A DNA stretch of 64,000 bases from JAKACA01 sp963769255 (lineage in GTDB: Bacteria; Actinomycetota; Acidimicrobiia; Acidimicrobiales; Bog-793). Positions within the stretch are counted from its first letter, which is position 1, and each line of letters opens with the position of its first letter. The translations under genes and the position numbers were made by a program. The notes beneath the pieces were generated by a model, which did no database searches, had not been told where the DNA came from, and saw nothing but the letters and a program-made list of their open reading frames with translations. The stretch spans positions 1,674,001 through 1,738,000 of the forward strand of contig CAVYKV010000001.1 of the NCBI GenBank assembly GCA_963769255.1, in the 5' to 3' direction. Positions 44,979-53,102 of this stretch are shown here, one piece after another.

Positions 44979-45389
44979 GGGGCCTCCACGTCACGCTAAG
45001 CCACGGGCGCTAGGCACCAAGTACGCCCGACGTCGATGGCGTGCTGCCCTACAAGATTTCCCCATCCATCAGGTGGGCCGCCAGGCCCCCGGGCGCTTAG
45101 CCGGTAAACGAATCTCGCCAACCGCCCCTGTGGCCAGCGTCGGTGACACACCCGCGGCGTAACGTCCGGAGCGATCGGGTGCTCCTTTCGCACAGACACA
45201 TCTGCAAGCTTCTGCGAACTTTCGCGAGCGGCCGGTGACCTGCGCCGATGGGTTGAGTCTGCCGTTGACAGCGGCGTAACTACGGTGTTGTAATTACCCC
45301 TCACCTAGTGGGGCTCGTAGGGACTACCCCTACATGTTGTGGCGTTAGCATCGATACCGGTGGAACCGGTCAAGGAGGGGAACAGGAAG
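44979..45389. other. Non-coding interval: IS end and nrdJ upstream region
   Basis: No gene is seen. The first part probably includes the rest of the IS left end or its target DNA. The part from about 45240 holds a strong promoter, a hairpin GTAGGG/CCCTAC near 45317-45333, and the nrdJ ribosome site AAGGAGGGG. I could not find a cobalamin riboswitch core. Confidence 0.5.
45265..45294 (+). promoter_or_regulatory. Promoter of nrdJ
   Basis: TTGACA (45265-45270) and TGTAAT (45289-45294) are 18 bp apart, close to the sigma-70 consensus. The transcript would have an untranslated leader of about 90 nt. Confidence 0.65.
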
Positions 45390-48300
45390 ATGGCTGTTGC
45401 AGGAGAGCGGCTCGGCATCGGACTCCGCCGGTACTTCACCACGGAAGGTACGCACCCATACGACGAGGTCGCCTGGGAGCGACGCGATTCGAGGATCTCC
45501 GACTACCGCACCGGAGCGGTCGCTTTCGAGCAGCTCGGCGTCGAGGTGCCGGTCTCCTGGAGCATCAACGCCACGAACATCCTCGCCCAGAAGTACTTCC
45601 GGGGCACGCTGGGCACCCTCGAGCGTGAGAGCTCGCTGCGCCAGGTGATCGACCGGGTGGCCGACACGATCACGGCGTGGGGCGTGAAGGACGGTTACTT
45701 CCTCGACGCCGCCGAGGCTGCCATCTTCAGCGACGAGCTGAAGCACCTCATCGTCGAGCAGAAGGCCGCCTTCAACTCGCCGGTGTGGTTCAACATCGGG
45801 GTGAAGGGCGTGCCCCAGCAGGCCTCCGCGTGTTTCATCCTCGCCGTCGAGGACAACATGTCGTCGATCCTCAACTGGTACGTCGAGGAGGGGACGATCT
45901 TCAAGGGCGGCTCCGGGTCTGGGGTGAACCTCTCGAGGATCCGGTCTTCGAAGGAGCTCCTGCAGGGAGGAGGCACCGCTTCGGGTCCCGTCAGCTTCAT
46001 GCGAGGGGCCGACGCCTCGGCGGGCACCATCAAGTCGGGCGGCAAGACCCGGCGTGCCGCCAAGATGGTCATCCTCGACGCCGACCACCCGGACGTGCGT
46101 GAGTTCGTCTGGTGCAAGGCGCGAGAGGAGCGCAAGGCGCGCGTCCTCGCACAAGCCGGTTTCGACATGGACCTGGACGGTGAGGACAGTCATTCCACGC
46201 AGTACCAGAACGCCAACAACTCCGTCCGTGTGACGGACGAGTTCATGCAAGCGGTACTTGAGGATGGTGATTGGAACCTCGTGGCCCGCACGACGGGTGA
46301 GGTACTCGAGACCCTGAAGGCGCGTGACCTGTTTCGCCAGATCGCCGAGGCGGCCTGGGAGTGCGCCGACCCGGGCTTGCAGTACGACACCACGATCAAC
46401 AAGTGGCACACGGCTCCGAACACGGGTCGGATCACGGCGAGCAATCCCTGCTTCACCGGCGACATGCTCGTGCACACCGACAAGGGTTTCGTGCGCTTCG
46501 ACGACCTCGTCGGCCGGATCAATGCCGGAGAGGAATTCGCCGTGTACACGCACGACGCCACGAACGCCGAGCCGTCCGAGGTGGCCGTGCTGTCGAGCCC
46601 CGACGCGATCATGATCACCGGCGTCAACGAGATCGTGCGGCTCCGCTTCGACAACGGCATGGAGCTGCGGTGCACGCCGTCGCACAAGATCTTCACCGCC
46701 AATCGGGGCTTCGTTGCTGCCGACGAGCTCACGCCAGAGGACCGCATCAAGGTGCTCGACGTTCCGGCTCCGGCGACGCAGGCCGACCTTGCTCTCCCGA
46801 TCCCGACGGATCCGGCGACGTACCGGGAGCCGTTCGGCCGCAGCGAGCTGTTGCGTTTCCCGGAGGAGTGGAGCCAGGAGTTCGGCCACTACCTCGGCTG
46901 GCTCGTCGGCGACGGGTCGACGTCCGGCAACACGACGAGCACGATCTACGGCTCTGCCGAGGATCGTAACGAGATTCTGCCTCGGCACGCCGAACTGCTC
47001 GAATGGATCAACGGGGACCGACCGATCAAGATCTCCGAGCAGTCGAACGGAACGGCTCAGCTCCGACTCGGACGGGCGGCGTTCAAGCGCTTCCTCGAGT
47101 CGCTCGGTATCCGGTCCGTAACGGCGGCCGACAAGGCCGTGCCATGGGCCATCGAGCAAGCGCCGGCCTTCGCCGCCGCCGCCTTCCTGCGAGGGTTGTT
47201 CGATGCCGACGGTTGCGCCGTCCTCAATCGTGAGAAGGGCTGCTACGTCGGCCTCGGTTCTGCCTCCGTCGAGCTGCTTCGCGGGGTACAACGCCTGCTC
47301 ACCACGTTCGGGATCTCGAGCCGCGTCTACCAGACACGGAAGCATGGGGCCAAGAGCGCCTTCCGCTATACCCGGAAGGACGGCACGACCGTTGGCTACG
47401 AGGCCGGGCCTGCCTACGACCTCCGCATCACGTCCAGCTCGATCCGCCGCTTCGCCGCCGAGATCGGCTTCGGCCTGTCGCGCAAGGCGGCGCTGCTGGA
47501 CGAGATCGTGTCGGGCAGGTCACGGGAGTACTACGACGTCGACCGCACGACGCGGCTCGCCGAGCGGACCCCCGAAGGCCGTGAGCTCACCTACAACCTG
47601 TCGGAGCCGAGGAACCACTCGTACGTCGTCAACGGCATCGTCGTGCGGAACTGCTCGGAATATGTTCACCTCGACAACAGCAGCTGCAATCTGGCGAGCC
47701 TGAACCTGCTGCGCTTCAGCGAGGAGGGCGGGCGCTTCGACGTGGAGGGCTTCCGGGCCGCCGTGGAGGTCGTCTTCACGGCCCAGGAGATCCTCGTCGG
47801 CAACGCCGACTACCCGACGGAGAAGATCGGCGCCACGACGCGGAGCTTCCGGGAGCTCGGCCTCGGATACGCCAACCTCGGAGCGCTCCTCATGGCCGAG
47901 GGCCTGCCTTACGACTCGGACCAGGGTCGTGCCTGGGCAGGTGCCCTCACGGCGCTCATGACCGGGACGGCCTACGAGACCTCGGCTCGCACGGCCGCCC
48001 GCATGGGGCCGTTCGCCGGCTTCCACGAGAACACCGAGCCGATGCTCGACGTGCTGCGCATGCACCGGGCCGAGGTCGCCAAGATCGACGAGGAGCTCGT
48101 ACCGACGGACTTGCTCTCGGCCGCCCAGGAGAGCTGGGACCAGGCCGTCGAGCTGGCCGAGCGCTACGGCGTGCGCAATTCGCAATCGACGGTGCTCGCT
48201 CCGACGGGCACGATCTCGTTCCTCATGGACTGCGACACGACGGGGATCGAGCCGGACCTCGGGCTCGTGAAGACGAAGAAGCTCGTTGGCGGCGGCACGA

Positions 48301-49466
48301 TGTCGATCGTCAACCAGACGGTGCCGCGGGCGCTGCGCAAGCTCGGCTACGGCGACGCCGAGATCGTCGACATCGTCGCCTACATCGACGAGCACAAGTC
48401 GATCGTCGGTGCGCCCAAGCTGAAGGCCGAGCACATGCCCGTGTTCGCCTGCTCCATGGGCGACAACGTCATCCACTACCTCGGCCACGTGAAGATGATG
48501 GCGGCTGCCCAGCCGTTCATCTCCGGTGCGATCTCGAAGACGATCAACATGCCCGAGTACGCCACGGTGGAAGAGGTCGAGCAGCTGCACATCGACGCCT
48601 GGAACATGGGCCTCAAGGCCGTCGCCATCTACCGGGACAACTGCAAGGTGGCGCAGCCGCTCTCGACGACGAAGAAGGAAGGAGCGGTGGCACCGCGCGA
48701 TGGCGACAGCGCCGTTCGCGACGAGCTCTACACCGCCACCTTCGCCGCCAAGGAGGCCGAGCTGACGGCGAAGATCGCCGATCTCGAGGAGGCGCTGCAG
48801 CGGTCGCACGTGACGGCTCCGGCCGCCACGACGCGCACTCGTCTTCCCCGCCGGCGCCGTTCCAACACCTTCGCGTTCCGGGTCGCTGACTGCGAGGGCT
48901 ACGTGACCGTCGGCGAGTACGAAGACGGCCGTCCCGGCGAGGTCTTCATGAAGGTGTCCAAGCAGGGTTCGACGCTGTCGGGTGTCATGGATGCCTTCTC
49001 CATCGCCGTGAGCCTGGGGTTGCAGCACGGGGTTCCGCTCTCGACGTTCGTTCGCAAGTACACGAACATGCGCTTCGAGCCGGCGGGCATCACCGACGAC
49101 GCCGAGCTGCGGCTCGCTTCGAGTCTCGTGGACTACATCTTCCGGCGACTCGCCCTCGACTACCTCAGCTTCGACGAGCGGATCGAGCTCGGCGTGCTCT
49201 CGACGCACGAGCGCACACAGCCGACGCTGCCGGGTTTGGAGGACGTCGACACCGAGGAGGCGAGCCGTCGGGACCGCGAGCACTTCGGTGCGGGCGGCGA
49301 CAGCGCCCCGGTGGCAGAGAGCGCGTCGGCCGGGCGGTCGCTCCACCCCTCACAGAGTCTGGAGAGCCGGGACGCCCCCTTCTGCTACGCCTGCGGCAAC
49401 ATCATGCAGCGGGCCGGGTCCTGCTACGCCTGCCCGAGCTGCGGGGCGACGAGCGGCTGTTCCTAG
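45390..49466 (+). CDS. nrdJ: Class II (B12-dependent) ribonucleotide reductase with intein
   Basis: A 1358-residue precursor; 957 residues remain after removal of the 401-residue intein. It reduces ribonucleotides to deoxyribonucleotides with adenosylcobalamin. Conserved NrdJ blocks are QKYFRGTLG, KAAFNSPVWFNIGVKG, GGSGSGVNLSRIRSSKE, the NPCSEY region, and PTGTISFLMDCDTTGIEPD. The C-terminal tail carries a zinc-type cluster (CYACGNIM, then CYACPSCG) thought to reduce the active site. ATG at 45390 follows AAGGAGGGG; the frame is open from 45339. Confidence 0.96.
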   Translation: MAVAGERLGIGLRRYFTTEGTHPYDEVAWERRDSRISDYRTGAVAFEQLGVEVPVSWSINATNILAQKYFRGTLGTLERESSLRQVIDRVADTITAWGVKDGYFLDAAEAAIFSDELKHLIVEQKAAFNSPVWFNIGVKGVPQQASACFILAVEDNMSSILNWYVEEGTIFKGGSGSGVNLSRIRSSKELLQGGGTASGPVSFMRGADASAGTIKSGGKTRRAAKMVILDADHPDVREFVWCKAREERKARVLAQAGFDMDLDGEDSHSTQYQNANNSVRVTDEFMQAVLEDGDWNLVARTTGEVLETLKARDLFRQIAEAAWECADPGLQYDTTINKWHTAPNTGRITASNPCFTGDMLVHTDKGFVRFDDLVGRINAGEEFAVYTHDATNAEPSEVAVLSSPDAIMITGVNEIVRLRFDNGMELRCTPSHKIFTANRGFVAADELTPEDRIKVLDVPAPATQADLALPIPTDPATYREPFGRSELLRFPEEWSQEFGHYLGWLVGDGSTSGNTTSTIYGSAEDRNEILPRHAELLEWINGDRPIKISEQSNGTAQLRLGRAAFKRFLESLGIRSVTAADKAVPWAIEQAPAFAAAAFLRGLFDADGCAVLNREKGCYVGLGSASVELLRGVQRLLTTFGISSRVYQTRKHGAKSAFRYTRKDGTTVGYEAGPAYDLRITSSSIRRFAAEIGFGLSRKAALLDEIVSGRSREYYDVDRTTRLAERTPEGRELTYNLSEPRNHSYVVNGIVVRNCSEYVHLDNSSCNLASLNLLRFSEEGGRFDVEGFRAAVEVVFTAQEILVGNADYPTEKIGATTRSFRELGLGYANLGALLMAEGLPYDSDQGRAWAGALTALMTGTAYETSARTAARMGPFAGFHENTEPMLDVLRMHRAEVAKIDEELVPTDLLSAAQESWDQAVELAERYGVRNSQSTVLAPTGTISFLMDCDTTGIEPDLGLVKTKKLVGGGTMSIVNQTVPRALRKLGYGDAEIVDIVAYIDEHKSIVGAPKLKAEHMPVFACSMGDNVIHYLGHVKMMAAAQPFISGAISKTINMPEYATVEEVEQLHIDAWNMGLKAVAIYRDNCKVAQPLSTTKKEGAVAPRDGDSAVRDELYTATFAAKEAELTAKIADLEEALQRSHVTAPAATTRTRLPRRRRSNTFAFRVADCEGYVTVGEYEDGRPGEVFMKVSKQGSTLSGVMDAFSIAVSLGLQHGVPLSTFVRKYTNMRFEPAGITDDAELRLASSLVDYIFRRLALDYLSFDERIELGVLSTHERTQPTLPGLEDVDTEEASRRDREHFGAGGDSAPVAESASAGRSLHPSQSLESRDAPFCYACGNIMQRAGSCYACPSCGATSGCS
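46449..47651 (+). other. LAGLIDADG intein within NrdJ
   Basis: A 401-residue in-frame intein, Cys354 to Asn754 of the precursor. It begins CFTGDMLVHTDKGFV and ends SYVVNGIVVRN, followed by Cys+1. Block B is CTPSHKIFT. The two homing-endonuclease helices are LGWLVGDGS and LRGLFDADG. It is placed at the conserved NP|CSE site of the reductase, a known intein insertion site. The penultimate residue is Arg, not the usual His. Confidence 0.93.
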
Positions 49467-49487
49467 CCAGCCGGCCAGCCGGGCCGT

Positions 49488-49531
49488 CGACTGAGTCGCC
49501 CGACGCTGCTGCTGCGTCGGCGGCTCAGTCG
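49488..49531. terminator. Convergent terminator between nrdJ and the phosphoribosyltransferase
   Basis: CGACTGAG/CTCAGTCG outer stem and GACGC/GCGTC inner stem form a long hairpin about 20 nt after the nrdJ stop. Its right arm covers the stop codon of the opposite gene. Confidence 0.65.
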
Positions 49532-50211
49532 GCCGTCCCCCAGTCCTCCACGAGCGACCCGTCCGGCTGGTGGCGGAAGAGCGGGATGGCGCCGAGCGTG
49601 CGGATCTTCTCGCAGTCCTCACCGAGGGCCGATCGCCAGAGGCCACCCTCGGTGAGGAGGGCGCCGAAGGCGACCGGCTCGCCACCCAACTTGCGGATCA
49701 GGTTGAGCGCCGCCCTGCTTGAGCCGCCGGTGGAGATGACGTCGTCGACGATCCCGACGCGACGGCCCTCGACGACGTGCTGGCGGGCCCGGTCGAAGAG
49801 GAGGTATTGGTCCTTGTCCGTCGTGATGGACCGGACCGGTTCGGTGATGGCGTTGGCGAGATGGATTTTGGGCGTCTTGTGCAAGATGGCGTAGTCGTCG
49901 AGGCCGAGGGCCCTCGTGACCTCGATGGCGAGCGGGATACCCATCGTGGCGACGGAGGCGACGATCTCCACGCCGAGCGGTACCAGCCGTTCGGCGAGCT
50001 CGCGCCCGGCAACCTCGGCAAAATGGACGCCGTGGTCCACACAGATCAAGAGGGCGATCGAGACGTCAGGCGCCACCTCGACCAGCGGCAGCTTCACGGT
50101 CTGGGATCCCACCTGGGCGAGATAGGTGCGGTCGGCGCTCACGGCGTGAGCCTGTTCGGCGCGGGCCTCTCCGCGCAAGCGGAGGTCGATGGCCGCAGCG
50201 GCAGAGGGCAT
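49525..50211 (-). CDS. Purine phosphoribosyltransferase-like protein
   Basis: A 228-residue type I phosphoribosyltransferase. The PRPP loop is GRRVGIVDDVISTGGSSRAALNLI; the fold also has ICVDHGVHFAEVAGRELAERLVPLGVEIV and LHKTPKIHLANAI. It is similar to the adenine/xanthine PRT-like proteins often paired with a deaminase, and it is divergent here from a cytosine-deaminase-like gene (14 bp between starts). The substrate base is not certain. GTG at 50142 is a possible shorter start. Confidence 0.8.
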   Translation of the reverse strand: MPSAAAAIDLRLRGEARAEQAHAVSADRTYLAQVGSQTVKLPLVEVAPDVSIALLICVDHGVHFAEVAGRELAERLVPLGVEIVASVATMGIPLAIEVTRALGLDDYAILHKTPKIHLANAITEPVRSITTDKDQYLLFDRARQHVVEGRRVGIVDDVISTGGSSRAALNLIRKLGGEPVAFGALLTEGGLWRSALGEDCEKIRTLGAIPLFRHQPDGSLVEDWGTAD

Positions 50212-50225
50212 GGGGCGGGGCCGCC

Positions 50226-50741
50226 ATGACGAGCAGCCGGCCCCGGACAGGGGCGCCGATCGACGTCGCGGAGGCATCTCGATGGCTCGAGGTTGCCCTC
50301 GAGGAGGCGCGGGCAGGCCTCGGTGAAGGCGGCATCCCGATCGGGGCGGCCCTTTTCCGCCGCGACGGGACGCTCCTCGGACGCGGCCGCAACCGGCGCG
50401 TGCAGGAGGACGACCCGACACTGCACGGCGAGACGTCGGCCTTCCGCCATGCCGGCCGGCGGCGCGACTACCGGGACTGCGTGATGGTGACGACGCTGTC
50501 GCCCTGCTGGTACTGCAGCGGGCTCATCCGCCAATTCGGCATCGGCGCCGTCGTGATGGGGGAGGCGCGCAACTTCTCCGGTGGCCACGAATGGTTGGCC
50601 GAGCACGGGGTGCAGATCGTGGATCTCGACGACGAGCGGTGCGTGGGGCTGCTCGCCGCCTTCATCGCCGACCGTGCGGAGCTCTGGTACGAAGACATCG
50701 GACATGTCGACAAGGAGGACCGTGAGATGCCATGCGAGTAG
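50226..50741 (+). CDS. Nucleobase/nucleoside deaminase (cytosine deaminase-like)
   Basis: A 171-residue zinc deaminase of the yeast FCY1 type. The zinc site is H67-x-E69 in DPTLHGETSAF and C94/C97 in TTLSPCWYCSG, very near the fungal cytosine deaminase pattern. It likely deaminates cytosine or a related base, and the nearby upp would use the uracil formed. It overlaps the amidase gene by 10 bp. Confidence 0.85.
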   Translation: MTSSRPRTGAPIDVAEASRWLEVALEEARAGLGEGGIPIGAALFRRDGTLLGRGRNRRVQEDDPTLHGETSAFRHAGRRRDYRDCVMVTTLSPCWYCSGLIRQFGIGAVVMGEARNFSGGHEWLAEHGVQIVDLDDERCVGLLAAFIADRAELWYEDIGHVDKEDREMPCE

Positions 50742-51604
50742 CTGCCGTGCAGATGTGCTCCGGCGCCGTCCTGACCGCCAACGTCGAAGCCGCCGAACGA
50801 CTCGTGCGGGAGGCGGCCGCTGCCGGCGCCCGCTACGTCCAGATCCCCGAGTACAGCACCTATTACGGTCCCCTCGAAGGAAACGAGGCCGCAGCGGAGG
50901 ACCTCACGGGCCCCACGGTCACGACGTTCCGCCACCTAGCCCGCCACCTCGGCATCGTGCTGCACATCGGGAGCATGCTGGAGCGATCGCCCGTGCCGGG
51001 GAAGTGCTTCAACACGGGGCTCGTCATCGATCCCTCCGGCGAGATCGTCGGCCTCTACCGCAAGATCCACCTCTTCGACATCGATGTTCCCGGCCAGGTC
51101 GTCGAGCGCGAGTCGGCCGGGATCGAGCCCGGCTCGGCCCTCTGCGTCGCAACCATTGGGGAGCTGAGCGTCGGGATGTCGATCTGCTTCGATCTCCGCT
51201 TCCCCGAGCTGTACCGCCAGCTCGCCCTCGCCGGCGCCGAGGTGCTCGCCGTCCCGGCCGCCTTCGCGGTGCCGACGGGCCGGGTGCACTGGGAGGTGCT
51301 CGTGAGGGCACGCGCCATCGAGAACCACGCCTTCGTGGTCGCCGCCGCCCAGGCCGGGGTGACGGCCGAGGGCATGGCCACCTACGGCCACAGCCTCGTC
51401 GTCGGCCCTTGGGGGGAGATTCTGGCGGAGGGCAACGCCGAGAAGGAGGAGGTCCTCGTTGTGGACATCGATCTCACGGAGGCGGCTCGCCGCCGCTGCC
51501 AGATCGACGTCCTCGGGCTTCGGCGCCCGGATGCCTACCGTGTGGACCAGGCGCTCGCAGGGCCAGGCGGGGGGCCGGCCGGGCAGCCGGCGCCGATCGG
51601 GTGA
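50732..51604 (+). CDS. Nitrilase-superfamily amidase (Nit1-like)
   Basis: A 290-residue carbon-nitrogen hydrolase with the triad E40 (QIPEYSTYY), K111 (YRKIHLFD) and C152 (SICFDLRFPE). KIHLFDIDVPG is characteristic of the branch that hydrolyses deaminated glutathione or omega-amides. ATG at 50732 follows AAGGAGG inside the deaminase gene. Its stop shares GTGA with the next gene, so deaminase, amidase and BKACE form one operon. Confidence 0.88.
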   Translation: MRVAAVQMCSGAVLTANVEAAERLVREAAAAGARYVQIPEYSTYYGPLEGNEAAAEDLTGPTVTTFRHLARHLGIVLHIGSMLERSPVPGKCFNTGLVIDPSGEIVGLYRKIHLFDIDVPGQVVERESAGIEPGSALCVATIGELSVGMSICFDLRFPELYRQLALAGAEVLAVPAAFAVPTGRVHWEVLVRARAIENHAFVVAAAQAGVTAEGMATYGHSLVVGPWGEILAEGNAEKEEVLVVDIDLTEAARRRCQIDVLGLRRPDAYRVDQALAGPGGGPAGQPAPIG

Positions 51605-52356
51605 TCGGCCGGGCCGGAGCACCCGGGGTGTTCCTGAAGGCGGCCATCAACGGTGGCAGGACAAAGGTCGAGCACGCCGCCACGCCCGTCACGCCGGCAG
51701 AAGTCGCCGCGGCGGCTCTCGGAGCCGCCGCCGCCGGCGCCGAGGCCATCCACCTTCACGCCCGATCGGCCGATGGTCGGCAATCCCTGGAACCCGACGT
51801 CGTGGCGGCGGCGCTCACCGCCGTGCGGGCTGCCGGCGTGCGGGTGCCAGCCGGCGTGACGACCGGGTTGTGGTGTTGCGAGGGGGACGCCGAGCTCCGC
51901 CTCGAGCTCGTGCGAGCCTGGGAGGTCGCTCCCGACTTCGCCTCCGTCGCCTTCGGGGAGGAGGGTGCCGAGGACGCCGCAGCGGCCGTGGTGGCAGCCG
52001 GCATCCAGCTGGAGAGCGCCGTCTGGACGACGGATCAAGTGCCGGCGCTGCTTGCCTCCCGCTTTCTCGGCGACAACGTCCGTGTCCTCATCGAGCCGAT
52101 CGACGAGAACGCCGCCCGGGCGGTCGGGCACGCCCGCGAGATGGCGGAGCGGCTCCGCCGCGGCGGGGTGCGCTGCCCGCTCCTCTACCACGGCGACGGC
52201 GAGACCGTCTGGCCGGTGCTGAGGGCCGCTGTTGCCGACGGCTGCCAGGTCCGCATCGGACTGGAGGACGGTGTCCACCTCCCGGACGGCTCACTGGCGC
52301 CCGACAACGCCGCACTCGTCCGCGCCGCGCGCCAGGAGGCGGCCATCCGGACTTGA
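51601..52356 (+). CDS. BKACE-family beta-keto acid cleavage enzyme
   Basis: A 251-residue DUF849 protein related to 3-keto-5-aminohexanoate cleavage enzyme (Kce). Key parts: VFLKAAINGGRTK, the zinc-binding HLHAR (His-x-His), VPAGVTTGLW and VRIGLEDGVHLPDG. The family condenses a beta-keto acid with acetyl-CoA to give acetoacetate and a CoA ester; the natural substrate varies. It is slightly shorter than Kce (about 275). The start GTG at 51601 overlaps the amidase stop. Confidence 0.82.
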   Translation: MIGRAGAPGVFLKAAINGGRTKVEHAATPVTPAEVAAAALGAAAAGAEAIHLHARSADGRQSLEPDVVAAALTAVRAAGVRVPAGVTTGLWCCEGDAELRLELVRAWEVAPDFASVAFGEEGAEDAAAAVVAAGIQLESAVWTTDQVPALLASRFLGDNVRVLIEPIDENAARAVGHAREMAERLRRGGVRCPLLYHGDGETVWPVLRAAVADGCQVRIGLEDGVHLPDGSLAPDNAALVRAARQEAAIRT

Positions 52357-52366
52357 GGGCGGCGGT

Positions 52367-52391
52367 GGCTGTCCGGGACCCCGGCGCAGCC
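52367..52391. terminator. Convergent terminator between the BKACE gene and upp
   Basis: The nested stems GGCTG/CAGCC and CCGGG/CCCGG lie between the two stop codons. There is no T-run. Confidence 0.5.
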
Positions 52392-52397
52392 CCCCGC

Positions 52398-53075
52398 TCA
52401 GTCCGGTGGTCCGAAGAGGCGGTCGCCGGCGTCCCCGAGGCCCGGGTCGATGAAGGCATGTTCGTCCAGGGCGGGGTCGATGGCGGCGCAGGTGATCTTC
52501 AAGGTCGGATGGAGGGAGCGCACGAGTCGCAGCCCCGGGACGGCCGCGATGAGGCAAAGGGCGCTGACGTCGGTTGCTCCTCGATCCGCCACGAGTGAGC
52601 AGACCTGCGAGAGCGATCCGCCCGTGGCGAGCATGGGGTCGCAGATGACGACCCGCCAGCCGGCGAGCCGTGCCGGCAGGCGGTTGAGATAGACGGACGA
52701 CTCGTGGGTATGCTCGTCTCGGCGAAGCCCGACATGGGCGACCCGCGTCGCCGGGAGCAGCTCCTGGATGGCCTGCACCATGCCGAGGCCGGCCCGGAGG
52801 ACCGGTACGAGCAGCACCGTCTCGTCGATCACCGGGCTCAGGATGCGGGAGCGCACCGGGGTGTCGATGGGGATGTCGGTGGTGGGGAGGTCGTGGAGGG
52901 TGACGTAGGCGAGGAGCGCCGAGAGCTCGGAGACGAACTGCCTGAAGAGGCCGCTCGGGGTCGTGGCGTCTCGCAGCCGGGTCATGCGATCGGCCACCAC
53001 CGGGTGATCGAGGAGCACGACGCCCAGCTCGTCAGCGATGGCCGCCGGTCGTTCGGACTGCTGGTCTTCAGCCAC
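52398..53075 (-). CDS. upp: Uracil phosphoribosyltransferase
   Basis: A 225-residue enzyme that makes UMP from uracil and PRPP. Motifs: VADRMTRLRDATTPSGLFRQFVSELSALLAY, LVPVLRAGLGM, and the PRPP site VVICDPMLATGGSL. The C-terminus IDPALDEHAFIDPGLGDAGDRLFG is typical and carries the uracil-recognition loop. Start GTG at 53075. Confidence 0.95.
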   Translation of the reverse strand: MAEDQQSERPAAIADELGVVLLDHPVVADRMTRLRDATTPSGLFRQFVSELSALLAYVTLHDLPTTDIPIDTPVRSRILSPVIDETVLLVPVLRAGLGMVQAIQELLPATRVAHVGLRRDEHTHESSVYLNRLPARLAGWRVVICDPMLATGGSLSQVCSLVADRGATDVSALCLIAAVPGLRLVRSLHPTLKITCAAIDPALDEHAFIDPGLGDAGDRLFGPPD

Positions 53076-53102
53076 GGCTGTCGGCGCGGCGCGGGCGAGC
53101 GC

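Noticed and set aside
45280..45346. NrdR boxes upstream of nrdJ
   Set aside because: GTTGTAATTAC and CTACATGTTGTG recall parts of the NrdR consensus but the match is too weak and the spacing of a tandem pair is not convincing.
44979..45389. Cobalamin riboswitch upstream of the B12-dependent reductase
   Set aside because: No B12-box-like sequence or adjoining conserved core was found.
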